Below are positions 22,074-32,073 of a stretch of 64,000 bases of DNA, piece after piece. The notes under the pieces were generated by a model. It saw nothing but the letters and a program-made list of their open reading frames with translations, had not been told where the DNA came from and did no database searches. Positions within the stretch are counted from its first letter, which is position 1. Each line of letters begins with the position of its first letter. This DNA is from Cryoendolithus antarcticus (Eukaryota; Ascomycota; Dothideomycetes; Cladosporiales; Cladosporiaceae): positions 1,302,001 through 1,366,000 of the forward strand of contig NAJO01000001.1 of the NCBI GenBank assembly GCA_002077065.1. The letters are read 5' to 3'. The translations under genes and the position numbers were made by a program.

Positions 22074-22523
22074 ATGGCCTGCGTCGAGGAACCTCGCATC
22101 ATGCTATCGTCAGACCCTGTGGTATGGGTGAACATTATGCCCAATCCACCGCTCACACCCGCGGATCTGGAGCGCATTCGAAACATCGATCCTCCAGCAA
22201 AAGTGTACGAAATGAGATCAGTGCCTCTGGATCCTATCTCGGGTCCTGTCGCCGGCCCAATCCCTCCTCGCACATCTGTCATAGTTGTCTATCCACACGG
22301 ACTCGGAATTATCGTGCGCCCAGCTCCTCCGATATCGCCAGACTTCGACACCATGGCGGTATTTGGGCCGATCTTCGAGGATCCGAAGAGATGCTACGGG
22401 TTGGATATCTTTGGCGGGCCTGAGAAGCCTGGCAGCGCCCTGAGTGCACTTGACAAAGCTCGTCTGGGACCCACTGGAGGCTCAGTCAGAGGCCGTACCT
22501 TTCAGAATGCAGCTAAAATCTGA
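22074..22523 (+). CDS. metallopeptidase C-terminal domain only, copy D
   Basis: An uninterrupted 149-residue ORF matching only the C-terminal extension of copies A-C: VVWVNIMPNPPLTPADLERI corresponds to LVWVGGNPNPGIAAISALDR in copy B, and later RPAPPISPDFD and YGLDIFGGPE correspond to RPAGPIPTGNDY and YGLGMFGGPD. There is no signal peptide, zinc motif or Met-turn, and nothing of the first seven exons is found upstream. It is either a truncated duplicate or a stand-alone gene for this module. Copy E (23026-23400) is its closest relative in the window, so the pair may share a history after the truncation. Expression is unknown. Confidence 0.55.
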   Translation: MACVEEPRIMLSSDPVVWVNIMPNPPLTPADLERIRNIDPPAKVYEMRSVPLDPISGPVAGPIPPRTSVIVVYPHGLGIIVRPAPPISPDFDTMAVFGPIFEDPKRCYGLDIFGGPEKPGSALSALDKARLGPTGGSVRGRTFQNAAKI

Positions 22524-23025
22524 GGATTGCACAGTTTGGGACATCATCTGCCGATAGTGCAATAGGTTTGTAGCCTTGTGCTCGCGATGATGTGAGCAGA
22601 CTTTGTACCTTCCCGGTGACATACCTTCTTGTGCTTTGTGAAGTAAGAAGATCTGGTTATCGATCAGCGGCTTCGGCCACATCGAGAGCTCCCGACTCGA
22701 GCAGCTTCGTGGATTTTGCGGCGTGCTGTTACATGCTCACTGTTGTAACTCCGTGCGATAGGTCCGCAGCATCTCTATGTTGTTTGCTGATCGCCTGAGC
22801 AACGGCTTTCATCTATGCGAACCGTTGCATCCGCTCACTCCTGCCCATGAGAAGACCGCAATCACTGCAGCTTGAGACTACCAACATCTTTCATAGTGTG
22901 GCTCATCGTGTAGTCGTAAGTTTTCGCCACTTCCACGTCTAGGTGGCATAGTTCGCTGACTATAACGGCCCGATCGCCAGGCGAGTTCGGCTATTGTCCA
23001 TCACCGAAACGAAGGAAACGTGGTT
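22524..23025. other. spacer, no recognisable gene
   Basis: No frame longer than about 70 codons and no resemblance to the neighbouring repeats. Confidence 0.4.
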
Positions 23026-23400
23026 ATGGAATCATCCGCAGACAACCGCATCATACTCTCGACAGATCCACTGGTCTGGATGAACTCAGAGCCCAATCCA
23101 CCATTGACTCTAGCGGATATAGAACGCATTCGGCACGTGGGGCCTCCCTCTCCGCACGGAGGCTTCTAACCTCACATCGTCGCTCTCGATGAAATACCCA
23201 CAACGATGCCTGACTACGTGCCAGCTTTCAAGCCAATGCTAGTGACCTGGCCAGACGGATCTGCCAGGGCTGTGCGTCCGGCGCCTCCATACCGGCCAAT
23301 ATAGTATGAACCGCGGACGGGGAGGACTACATTCAAGCCTTTGTCAGATGAGCGGCCCAAGCTTTGAGTTTGGGATCGAAGGACGTAGCAGGCTTTCACT
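23026..23400 (+). pseudogene. metallopeptidase C-terminal domain, copy E (decayed)
   Basis: From the ATG at 23026 the frame reads NRIILSTDPLVWMNSEPNPP, clearly parallel to copy D, then stops at a TAA (23167-23169). The same frame continues with PHIVALDEIPTTMPDYVPAF and VRPAPPYRPI before a TAG near 23302. Beyond that another frame holds EDYIQAFVR followed by a TGA. So the unit has at least two stops and one frame change. Like copy D it lacks all catalytic exons. It is a relic and very unlikely to make a product. Confidence 0.62.
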
Positions 23401-23851
23401 TGGCAATTTTGCTGGCATAGTAGGCGAACCTGCCGCGCTATCGGCTGTGCGCGAGAACAGGTTCAAGAGCGACTGGCGAACGACCGCTTACATCTGCTGT
23501 GAAATGAATCGAGAGCCGTGTGAGTGTTGATTCGCCAGCAAGTGTACGGGAACGTGAGTAGACTCAAAGCGATAAACAAAATGGCAGCTGTCGCACTTGT
23601 AGCATACACAGCAGCTCCATCAGTGCCAGGTATGTGCCCGGCATCGAAGCTCATGTAGTTTGCTAGTCTGATGGCTTGTTTGCGGACTCGATGTATACTT
23701 CGCCGAAGGTTTGTGTCCTCTTGATGATACTCACCTACCGTCCAGGCTCGCGCACGTAATCGAAGCAGTTCTTCGAGCAGTGCCGAATTAGCTCGACCAC
23801 GCTATTTTGAGCCAGTACACATATCAAGGATCGTACCTCGTCTCGATGTGC
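23401..23851. other. spacer before copy C
   Basis: No supported gene. Sequence just before 23852 should contain the copy C promoter. Two in-frame codons (ATG at 23846 and an alternative start further up) would extend copy C slightly. Confidence 0.35.
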
Positions 23852-25715
23852 ATGAGGCCCAAAATACGCTCTACCTTGACAATGGTCGCGATGATTCTCC
23901 TCCTGTCACTCCTTGGCATCGTTCGAATAGTGCAGCTTTTCTCGGCGCAGTCACCCACGCACGAGCACAGATATACTGCCCTTGGCCACCAGGAGATCGC
24001 AGATGACCACAACGGAACGAAACGATCGATCTCAGTCATGGACGCAGATGAGAGAGCTTTCTGGGAGCTGAACCCTACCAGAGATAGATATATGGGAACT
24101 ACATGGCCGAGTGAGGATTCCACGATGGTGATGATCCAAGAGGCTCGTACTTATGCACCACCGCAGGTTGCGGAGGCGGCGCGGGCATCATCACCTACTG
24201 CTACGACGGCGCAGAGGCCGAGGAACGTCTACAGTATCTAGTAGATGGTACCATTGCCAGATGTGAGGGATCAACCCAATCGAGTCGTATCTGGTCTTGA
24301 TTGTGTGTTACAGGGCAAGCGGCGATTGGACCAGATGGGCCCGACATGACAACCTCCCTTGGCATCTTTCCTGATCCAGAGTGCCCAAAGTTCCTTCGCG
24401 CTGATGAGTCATGCAGATGCGGTTGGTCAAGATAGTTTAGCTGGGACTTTTATCGGAGTGCTGATACCTTGGTAGACCTCCATGACGTTCAAGAGAAGAC
24501 CTTGCGCATCACTCTGGGCCAGTGGGGTGATGCTGACGATGTCACAGACACAGATATTGGCTGTGTGCCAGGTCGTCGGCAGACCATGCTGCTGAGTCCG
24601 CCTGGATTCGTCCTACATGATGATCACCACCTGAGAGAAACCTGGGTTGTCGCAGTGACCCCTGGATTTGGGCACGCCATCGGCTTCCAACACGAACACC
24701 AGCGCCCAAGTATGCGTAATGTATACCTTGTCGACCTGCAACAACTGACCGATCTGCGTAGATGTCATCTACGTCGACGATCCAAGTATCAGCATTGTGA
24801 AAGTCACTATCGATCGTCTGCCCGGCTACGAGATCACCAGGAGGCTCGTAGGCGGAGTAAAGCCGCAGGCAGATAATCAGCCTGCGTTCGTAGGCCTGAA
24901 CACCGAGCAAAGGATGAAACTTCTGTGAGTACCACGCCACGGCGCCAACAATTCTTCGACTCATATGACTGTAGGCTCAAGCGCCGGGACCTTGCGTGGA
25001 AGTACTGGGCCCCTCAGTGGCGACGTAAGACCCGCGAGAGCGACGGCTCCATCAAATTTTCCACTGATCACCAGCCCAGGTATCATGGCCTGGATACCGA
25101 TGACTTTCAATGACCTCTACAACGGTGGGATCTCGCAAGACGAGTTCCACTACGATAGATATAGCATCATGAATCATAACAGCCTTGCATTGTAAGAATT
25201 TTCGTGTTCCAGACTCGCCAGTGACAGCCTTACTAACTATCAAGCAGTGCTACGAGGGCTAATGGGGACGGCTTTGAGCTCGCTCCCTTTGCAACACTCG
25301 CCGCAAATCCACCCGTAGGACCCGGAAGTCTAGTTCCTCCTCCTGACTACCTGATTTGGGTTGAAGGTTCCCCAGACCCTAAATTGGCCGGCATGTTCAA
25401 GAATGATATATTGCGGCTTCGGAAGTTGTACCCACCACCCACCTTAGCAGGCGCCAACCTCACCAACGTAGCACCGCATCGAATGGCACGGAAGCATACG
25501 AGCCAGCGTTCAGGCCTTGTGTCGTCATGGTAGGTCCCAGCACTGTGCGCCCAGCTCCTCCAATACCGACTGGGAACGATTACAGAGCCTATCTGCGACC
25601 GAAATTCAAGCATCCCGAAAAGATGTACGGCTTAGGCATGTTCGGTGGCCCAGAACGACAGCTTGCCCTGCCTAAGACCGGTGGCAACGCGACCCTGACA
25701 AAAGCTGTGGACTGA
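23852..25715 (+). pseudogene. astacin-like metallopeptidase, copy C (dead)
   Basis: Eight exons in the same phases as copy B: 23852-24110, 24167-24262, 24314-24421, 24476-24709, 24762-24924, 24975-25024, 25080-25191, 25248-25715. The N-terminus carries a long hydrophobic segment (TLTMVAMILLLSLLGIV) after a basic start, and KRSIS is conserved. The zinc site reads TPGFGHAIGFQHEH: the first His and the catalytic Glu are Pro and Gly (24661-24666), while the rest of the motif and the Met-turn SIMNH are kept. The first seven exons are free of stops. In the last exon the frame changes between about 25450 and 25500; uncorrected it ends at 25533, corrected it reads FRPCVVMVGPSTVRPAPPIP and YGLGMFGGPE to the TGA at 25713-25715. 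The loss of two active-site residues in an otherwise open gene suggests either decay or a non-enzymatic role before the frameshift. Confidence 0.82.
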
Positions 25716-26704
25716 GGTCCTAGTGATAGCTTGCAATGGAGCGATTTACGGTCCAAATGGCCAGGATGATAGACTTATGACGGCGATGAACATATCACGT
25801 TCAGTGGTGCGAGCACATCCGGACGCTGCAGTGCTACGCCAAAATAGAGTGGGGCTGGTTTTATTTTGACGTGGGCATAGTTCTCGGTATGGATACCATG
25901 ACTCGATCTTGAACTTGATGGGGCCACCAAGTTGCCAGTGTTATCAGTAGGGATATGTGGTTCTGCTTACGGGGTGGACAGGCGGGAGGACATGATCAGA
26001 CCGATACTTGCGGCCAGAGTCTAGTGTAATCCGTCATCACCCGGCACCTGGTTCAGACTGGACTGCGCCCGGCGCTGCCAATTGTGACGGCATTTTAATT
26101 CATTGCGACTGCGATCCGTGGCATTCCGGGAGTATACTGGTCCAAGACCTACGCTTGCCCACGATTGATTGTTCAGTCGGATACGATTGCACAACTCCGA
26201 TTCAGCGTTCGAGCCGATTGGGCAATCAGCGTAATAAGCCGCCGGAGTCGCGCGACACGACAGTGTAGGCTATCATCGGTGTGATCGATCCGAGAGGGTG
26301 CAAAGTGACGCTGTCTTCTGAAGATTCGGGAGGTTGTCAAAGCCTTGATCTTTGGTGCATCACGTGATGTATACGACAATCGGGTTAGCGTGTCTTGGCT
26401 GCACAGTACTTGCATCAGAATATGGTAACACACGGCGTTAGCTTGATGAAGTACAGGAAGCATGAGCAGAACACGCCATATCTTTTCATTGCGAAGCGTG
26501 GCAGAAGCCCTAAAGTCCGTGAAAGTCACTGCTGACGTCGGCGATACCGACTCGGACGCCGGGAGAAGGGGTATAAGTATCGTCTTCAGCACTATCCACG
26601 TTCGACTTCTCACTCCCCATCGCTTCCAGAACAAGACAGTCAATCTTCCAGTCTTCTAGACATAAGCTGAGTCTCAAGCATCTACTCGATACCCTGTCAC
26701 CGAC
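25716..26704. other. gene-poor region and promoter of the NmrA-like gene
   Basis: A minus-strand frame of 156 codons (26173-26643) has no family signature and unconvincing composition, so I do not call it. The right end carries the candidate promoter sites listed separately. Confidence 0.35.
26533..26577 (+). promoter_or_regulatory. CRE-like site and TATA-like box
   Basis: TGACGTCG at 26533-26540 differs from the palindromic CRE/ATF site at one base, and TATAAG at 26572-26577 lies about 128 bases before the ATG of the NmrA-like gene. Both are short and could occur by chance. Confidence 0.25.
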
Positions 26705-27753
26705 ATGTCCACTACCAATCGCATTCAGAACGTCGCGATCGTCGGTGTGCGTATATCCTTGCCCCTAGTTACACTTACGTGCCTCCATGTTTTTAGGACT
26801 GACATCTTTTCCAGGCCGGTGGTAACCTCGGCACTTACATCACCTCCGCACTCCTCACCGCTGGCCACTTCAAGGTGACAGCCCTTACGCGCGCAGACAG
26901 CAAGACATCGCTGCCCGATGGCCTCCATGCAGTTAAGCCAATCGACTACTCCAACCCCTCCTCCATCGTCTCCGCTTTGCAAGGCCAGGACGCTCTGGTG
27001 ATCATCCTCAACGGCTACGTCCCCAACGAAACCCAAGATGCGCTCGTTGACGCTGCAATCGAAGCTGGCGTCAAGTACATCCTGCCCAATGAGTGGTCCC
27101 CGGACAGCACCAATGAGGGTATGATCAGGGATGTTATGGTCTTCGCTGTGAAGACGCCTGCCAGAGCCAGGATCGCCGAAAAAGGCAAAGGCGAGACTTG
27201 CTATATCTCCGTCATGACTGGCTTCTGGTACGAGTGGTCGCTTGCCATTACCCCGGCGTATGGGTTCGACTTCGAGAAGAAGACCGTCACATTCTTCGAT
27301 GACGGGAAGACGGTGACTAATATGTCGACCTGGCCGCAATGTGGGCGCGCCGTAGCTGCTTTGCTAAGTCTTCCGATCGAGGCCGAAAGCGGAAAGGAAG
27401 GATCATTGTCAACTTTCAGGAACGGTGTTGTGTTCGTATCTTCTTTCGGAATCAGTCAGAAGGACATGTTTGAGTCTGCGCTGAGAGTCACTGACACCAA
27501 GGAGAGCGACTGGCAGATCACGTATGAGCCTGCAGAAGAGCGCTTCCTTAAAGCTGTGGAGAAGATGAAGACGGGTGATCAGAAGAGCTTCGTGATCATG
27601 CTGTACACTCGCATCTTCTACAAGGATGACTGTGGCCACTTTGAGAAGACCAAGGGCTTGCACAATGGAGTGCTCGGGTTGCCTGTGGAGGATCTTGACG
27701 AGGCTACTGAGGCGGCGATCAAGCGTTCGAAGGACGTGAAGATGTTCCAGTGA
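26705..27753 (+). CDS. NmrA-like / isoflavone reductase-like NAD(P)-binding protein
   Basis: Two exons, 26705-26746 and 26815-27753, joined through a 68-nt intron (gtgcgt...ttccag) that splits the dinucleotide-binding loop: VG|AGGNLG after the NVAIV strand gives the GxGGNxG motif of the atypical short-chain reductases. Product 326 residues. Further family features are the VTALTR strand end (residues 34-39), the LIIxxNGY-type core, VKYILPNEWSPD near residue 120, and a C-terminal helical substrate domain. Members reduce phenolic or other small molecules with NADPH or act as redox sensors like NmrA; nothing here fixes the substrate. No signal peptide, so cytosolic. The short first exon ending in the nucleotide-binding loop is common in this fungal family. 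Confidence 0.9.
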
Positions 27754-28020
27754 TGGCGTAGTAGCTCAGCAGTCCATCGCAGACTTATCCAAAAGGCATG
27801 TAGCAGCCCCTGAAGCCTCCATGTCAGCGTCTGCGTCGGTAAACAGTCAATCAAGGAAAGTGCAGCCTGCACTCTTCACGTACCTTCCTCATCATGCCAT
27901 ACCACATGCATCTTACCCGATCGAAGCTCATGTTTGCCGCTCACTTGATCCTTTACTGAATATCGTGCAAGAGGCATAGCCATCAACAAAGAGAACAGGT
28001 TGCTCAGTTCGAGATTCATA

Positions 28021-29201
28021 ATGGCAGATCTTCTTGGAGCCATGGACAGCGGCATGGTCGCGAAATTGCGCAGAATAACACCAAAGGTCGCTTTAGTGAG
28101 GGCAGTGATACTTCACGAGGCGCAAGTGAAGGCAGCATCCCTGCCATCAATCAAAGACGTGTAAGTTACCTGCATCTCTTGTCCTCCTCGACCACCATCT
28201 CTCGAATGACAGCCATGGCTGACCATTTGCAAAGATACAGTACCGGCAAAGTGACAGACCCTGTTGTCGCCGCCGTGCAAAGTCAGGCATTCTACGCCTT
28301 CATGGCAGTCTGGACACGCCTGCATCATGCTAGTCGCCCCAAGGAAGCCGTGATCTTCACTCGTCTCTTCGCTCAGCTCCTAGGCACCGATTATGACGAA
28401 CTTATGGACATCTTGCTGAGCACAGTGTACACACCACGCCGCGACATGACTTACGACGCTTTCAAGGACTTCGACGGATTTTTGGCACGCCTGGAACGCG
28501 GGAGCAGATTGAAGCGCAGCAAGTGCGTTTTGCTTGCTGCATCAGCGTTAATCGATGTAGCGATGGACCTCGCGGCCATCGGCTGTGCAGCTCTGGCGGA
28601 GACTTGGCGATCGTTCGCAGAGTCGATGCAGCTGTGGGCTGATGAGTTTCGGGATCGCGAGTACGCTGAGATCAGGCAGAAGGATAGACTGAAGGCGCGG
28701 CGCAAGCTGGACATGCAGGTCTTTGATGACTTCGGCCCGAGGTGGATGGAGAGATGGCTGTTGGAGGGACTGCACGAGGCCCCTTCACCGCACGACCCTA
28801 CTCCGCCTTCGCCGCCTGTCACGCGCAAATATTCGACCGAACCGCCTCGAGGCATGTGTCCCACGCGGCTCTACGCGTGGAAGCGTCAGCGCATGCTGTC
28901 TCGCGCGGAGGAAGGACCTTCTGGTCCAGACGATCCAATCTTCCAGCAAGCCATCAAGCGGTTTGCGAAGGAGTACCCCGAAGCATGGGAAGTATCACTG
29001 CAACCGAACGGCCGCAAGGAGCGTGTTTTCACCGATGCTGTGGTGAAGTTTGCCAAGGAGAATCCGCAAGCATTCGGACCTGGAGGAGCTGAGCTGCTCG
29101 AGGCATACTATAATAGTGAGACTTATAAGCAGTCAGGGACGTCGAACTGGCGGTGGTGTAACAAGACAGGGTTGGTCTCATCAACGGAGGCAGTATGGTG
29201 A
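28021..29201 (+). CDS. conserved-looking orphan, helical, unknown function
   Basis: Exon 1 is 28021-28160 (from ATG, MADLLGAMDSGMVAKLRR) and exon 2 is 28235-29201, joined over a 74-nt intron with a GTAAGT donor, a ctgac branch site and a tgcaaag acceptor; phases match and the product is 368 residues. An alternative start inside the intron region (ATG near 28213) would give a shorter protein from exon 2 alone. The sequence is helical, with a central pair of hydrophobic helices (ALIDVAMDLAAIGCAALAE), a Pro-rich linker near residue 235 and a basic C-terminal part with two similar AVKFAKE/AIKRFAKE segments (IKRFAKEYPEAWE and VVKFAKENPQAFG), a short internal repeat. I do not recognise a family. 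Confidence 0.72.
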
Positions 29202-29457
29202 AGGGAGCAGGATTTGCGATTGCAGAGAGGATGGGGACGAGCAGGGAGCACAGAGGTGTAATGGCACTATTGTCTCGGCAAGCTCTCGCTTCAACTTGCC
29301 TTCACTCCGCGAGCCTCGGTTGCAACGCCTTAAAATACCTATGAACACGGCGTGATGATTTGGGGGGTGTTCATGGGCTATTACAGACAAATGCGTCTAC
29401 ATGACTTCTCACAACGCTTTTTATGGCTATGAGGATTCCGCATAAGCGCATCACCCT

Positions 29458-31421
29458 TCAGCCCAGGCCCAGACTCCCCGTCAGCCCTCCAACGACACCG
29501 CTCAGTCCCTTCGACGCATCATCTATAATCACTGCTGCAGCCTTTTCGCTAATCATCATGATTGGAGCCTGTATGAAGATACCGGGGATCTTGGGGAACA
29601 CACTAGCATCCACCACTCTCAGCCCTGCCACCCCAATGACCTTGAACTTGTCGTCCAGCACTGCTTGCGGATCGCTTACCACACCGATGGGTGCAGTACA
29701 ACATGCGTGATGGCCACATGCAACATCTTTAGCATATTGAGCAAGGTCTGCGTCCGAAGTCACGTTCGCGCCTGGCGCGGGTCGACGAAAGAAGTCCCAC
29801 CGAGAGGGTAATTCGAGTGTCGCTTCAGTGCCTCGCGAGACAACTTCATGGCTTCAACGAGAGCTGCCACGTCTTTCTAATCTGCGCCATCGGTCGTAGT
29901 TCCCGTGTCGAAGTAGTTGAAGTTAATCTTTGGTGTATCCAAAGGATCTGTGCTTCGCAGTTCAACAGTGCCAGCCTTGTTTCGTGCGTGTGCCTTGAGC
30001 GTCTACCACGAGAAGTGCTTGTGGTCGCGCACTGCTGCGTCGCCCCAGCGAGGGAAGTAACCCTTCAAATTCACAGGCCCGCCAGATATGTACATATCTA
30101 TACTGGAGTCGTCGGCTGTGGATGAGCGTACTGACATAGTTGCTGCGAGGCCGTTACTGCCGTAGGCGCCGCGCTGGGCGAGGATGTAGGGGTTATTGAC
30201 CCACTGCTGATAGCATTTGTCATGCGGCTTGGCATCAAAGGTGCAGCCGTCAAGGAGGGCGAAGTCATTCGGGTGTACGACGTTGACGGGTACCTCATAT
30301 CGATCTTGCATGTTCTTACCAAGGCCAGGGAGATTTTTGATAACCTTGATGCCCAGTGCTTGGAGCTCCGACTAAGGTCCGATGCCGCTGAGCTTAAGTG
30401 TTTGGACACTATTGTAAGTCCCGCCGGCCATGATGACCTCCTTGGTCGCCCTTGCGGAGCCAGCAGTGCCACCGCCGCCGCTGAGAGGACTCGCGCGGTA
30501 CAAATGGGCACCGTCAAGAAACTCGACCCCACTCGCCCGTGGTGCAGAGCCAGTCGTGTTGAACAAGATTTTGGTGACGTGGCAGTTGGAGCGAATGGTT
30601 AGAGGATACCCTTTCGCGACCGTGTCAATAATGCGTTCACGCACACTAGTGCGAGTGCAACCCGGTTGTATCAACGGGATCTGGAAGAAGCCCTGCGTTG
30701 AGTCTCGCAATGGATTTGGCCTCGAGTTCGCATCAATCGCCAGCGTCGCAGTCAAGCCAGTGACTGCGGCTAAGGGATCTACACCAACGCCTTGGACAGC
30801 AGCACCACCTGCAAGGTGTTGCACAAGCATGAGATTACGCAACAAGATGGTGGGATCTGTCGGTGCACGAGGCTGCCAATTGTAGACCTTGTCGAGGTAC
30901 TGGTTCATGTTCGGCGCCTTCCAGCTATTATCACCAGTGATTGATGCGATGTTGTTCCAGTCGCTAGCGTGCGGTGTCATCCAGATCAGCGCATTGTGGC
31001 TTACGCAGCCGCCGAGAGTTCCTGCTCAAGGATACAAGATCCCAAGAGGCTGTGCACCGGATGGAGGATTGAGTCCGAAGTACTTGGAGCCATCGCTGAG
31101 CCTGTAGACGTATTTTGGGTCTCGCTGTGCTCGTGTCTGATCTTGGTAGTGATTGACGAAAATGTCCTAGGCGATAGACTTATCTTGCGTGACTGTTGCT
31201 TGGTAGCCAGGTACAGTGTAACTGTAGTTACCTCCCTGGTCGTCTCCCGCCTCAATTAGAAGAACACTGTGCCCAGCTCGGGCGAGTCGACTTGCCAGTG
31301 GTCCACCGCCCGCACCCGAACCCACTACGATGTACTCATATTCCAAGTCCCGCTGGGTGGGCGCTGCAGTAGTCAGCGTCAGGCAGCTTGCTAGGGTGAG
31401 TAGGCCAGCAAAGAACTGCAT
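29458..31421 (-). pseudogene. secreted GMC oxidoreductase (AA3-like) with five stops and a frameshift
   Basis: The start at 31421 gives a signal peptide (MQFFAGLLTLASCLTLTTAA), then the FAD-binding Rossmann motif VGSGAGGGPLASRLA and LLIEAGDD. One frame carries the family to near its end but is broken by TAG at 31167-31169 (before DIFVNHYQDQ, relatives have Trp), TGA at 31026-31028 (between GILYP and AGTLGG, relatives have Arg), TAG at 30372-30374 (after LKLSGIGP), TAG at 30003-30005 (after HKHFSW) and TAG at 29877-29879. A frame change near 29775 leads to the C-terminal block GHHACCTAPIG and VVDASVFPKIPG with the catalytic His region. All recognisable GMC landmarks are present, so it was a full gene. 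The family oxidises alcohols or sugars and yields hydrogen peroxide. Confidence 0.88.
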
Positions 31422-32073
31422 CGTTCGTGTGTTCAGTGCAGCATGTACATGATGCATATGCGCAGGACATGCCGATCATATATGAGCGGAGTACCAGACC
31501 GAGGCATTGCACTACTTGGTAGGGTTCAAATCCTTCCATGGAAATGATCAAGGATGGTGAGATGCTACTGCCCGATTCAGTCTGATAGACCCTCTGACGG
31601 TGGTTGCGCCACATGTAACCTTCGTACCAGCAGCCTTGGGATACGAAATCCGCGGCGTGCCGAGCGCAAGAGACGATGTATCGCTCACTACATGCTTTCG
31701 GACCTTGACCATGTCGCGCCAACAAATGCGCCGGTCTTTGAAAATAAGCGCTTCGGCAAGCTGAGCTTTCGGATGGATCGACGCTGCATTGGCGGTGCGC
31801 AGTGCGGCTACCGGTACGGAGCGTGCCGCACCCTATTCCTTCGTCGTACAGGGAAGAGGGCAAGTACAGCCGAGCCGCGAGCTCAAGATCGAATAATGAT
31901 TGAACTTATACTTATGGGGCGGCGCGTTATTATGTAGCGCGTATCGCACATACAGGTATCACTGCCGCGACAAGCGAGGAGGATTCTCGTCACTCAAACG
32001 CCAGTGTTAAAAACCAGAACGATCCACAGACAATGCCGTAGTGCGTGACCCATTGGACCACTAAGATGTGCAT
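31422..32073. other. divergent intergenic region
   Basis: Lies between the minus-strand GMC relic and the plus-strand POT1/Cdc13-domain gene. Frames of 130-175 codons exist on both strands at 31336-31937 and overlap each other; neither has a recognisable motif, so no gene is called. Confidence 0.35.

Noticed and set aside
26173..26643. Minus-strand frame of 156 codons upstream of the NmrA-like gene
   Set aside because: No start context, domain or regular composition; it overlaps the likely promoter.
31505..31525. GGTTCAAATCC string resembling a tRNA B box
   Set aside because: The flanking bases do not form a T stem and no D or anticodon arm can be drawn upstream.
31336..31937. Overlapping frames of 127 and 175 codons on both strands
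   Set aside because: They mirror each other and lack motifs, so neither is convincing.
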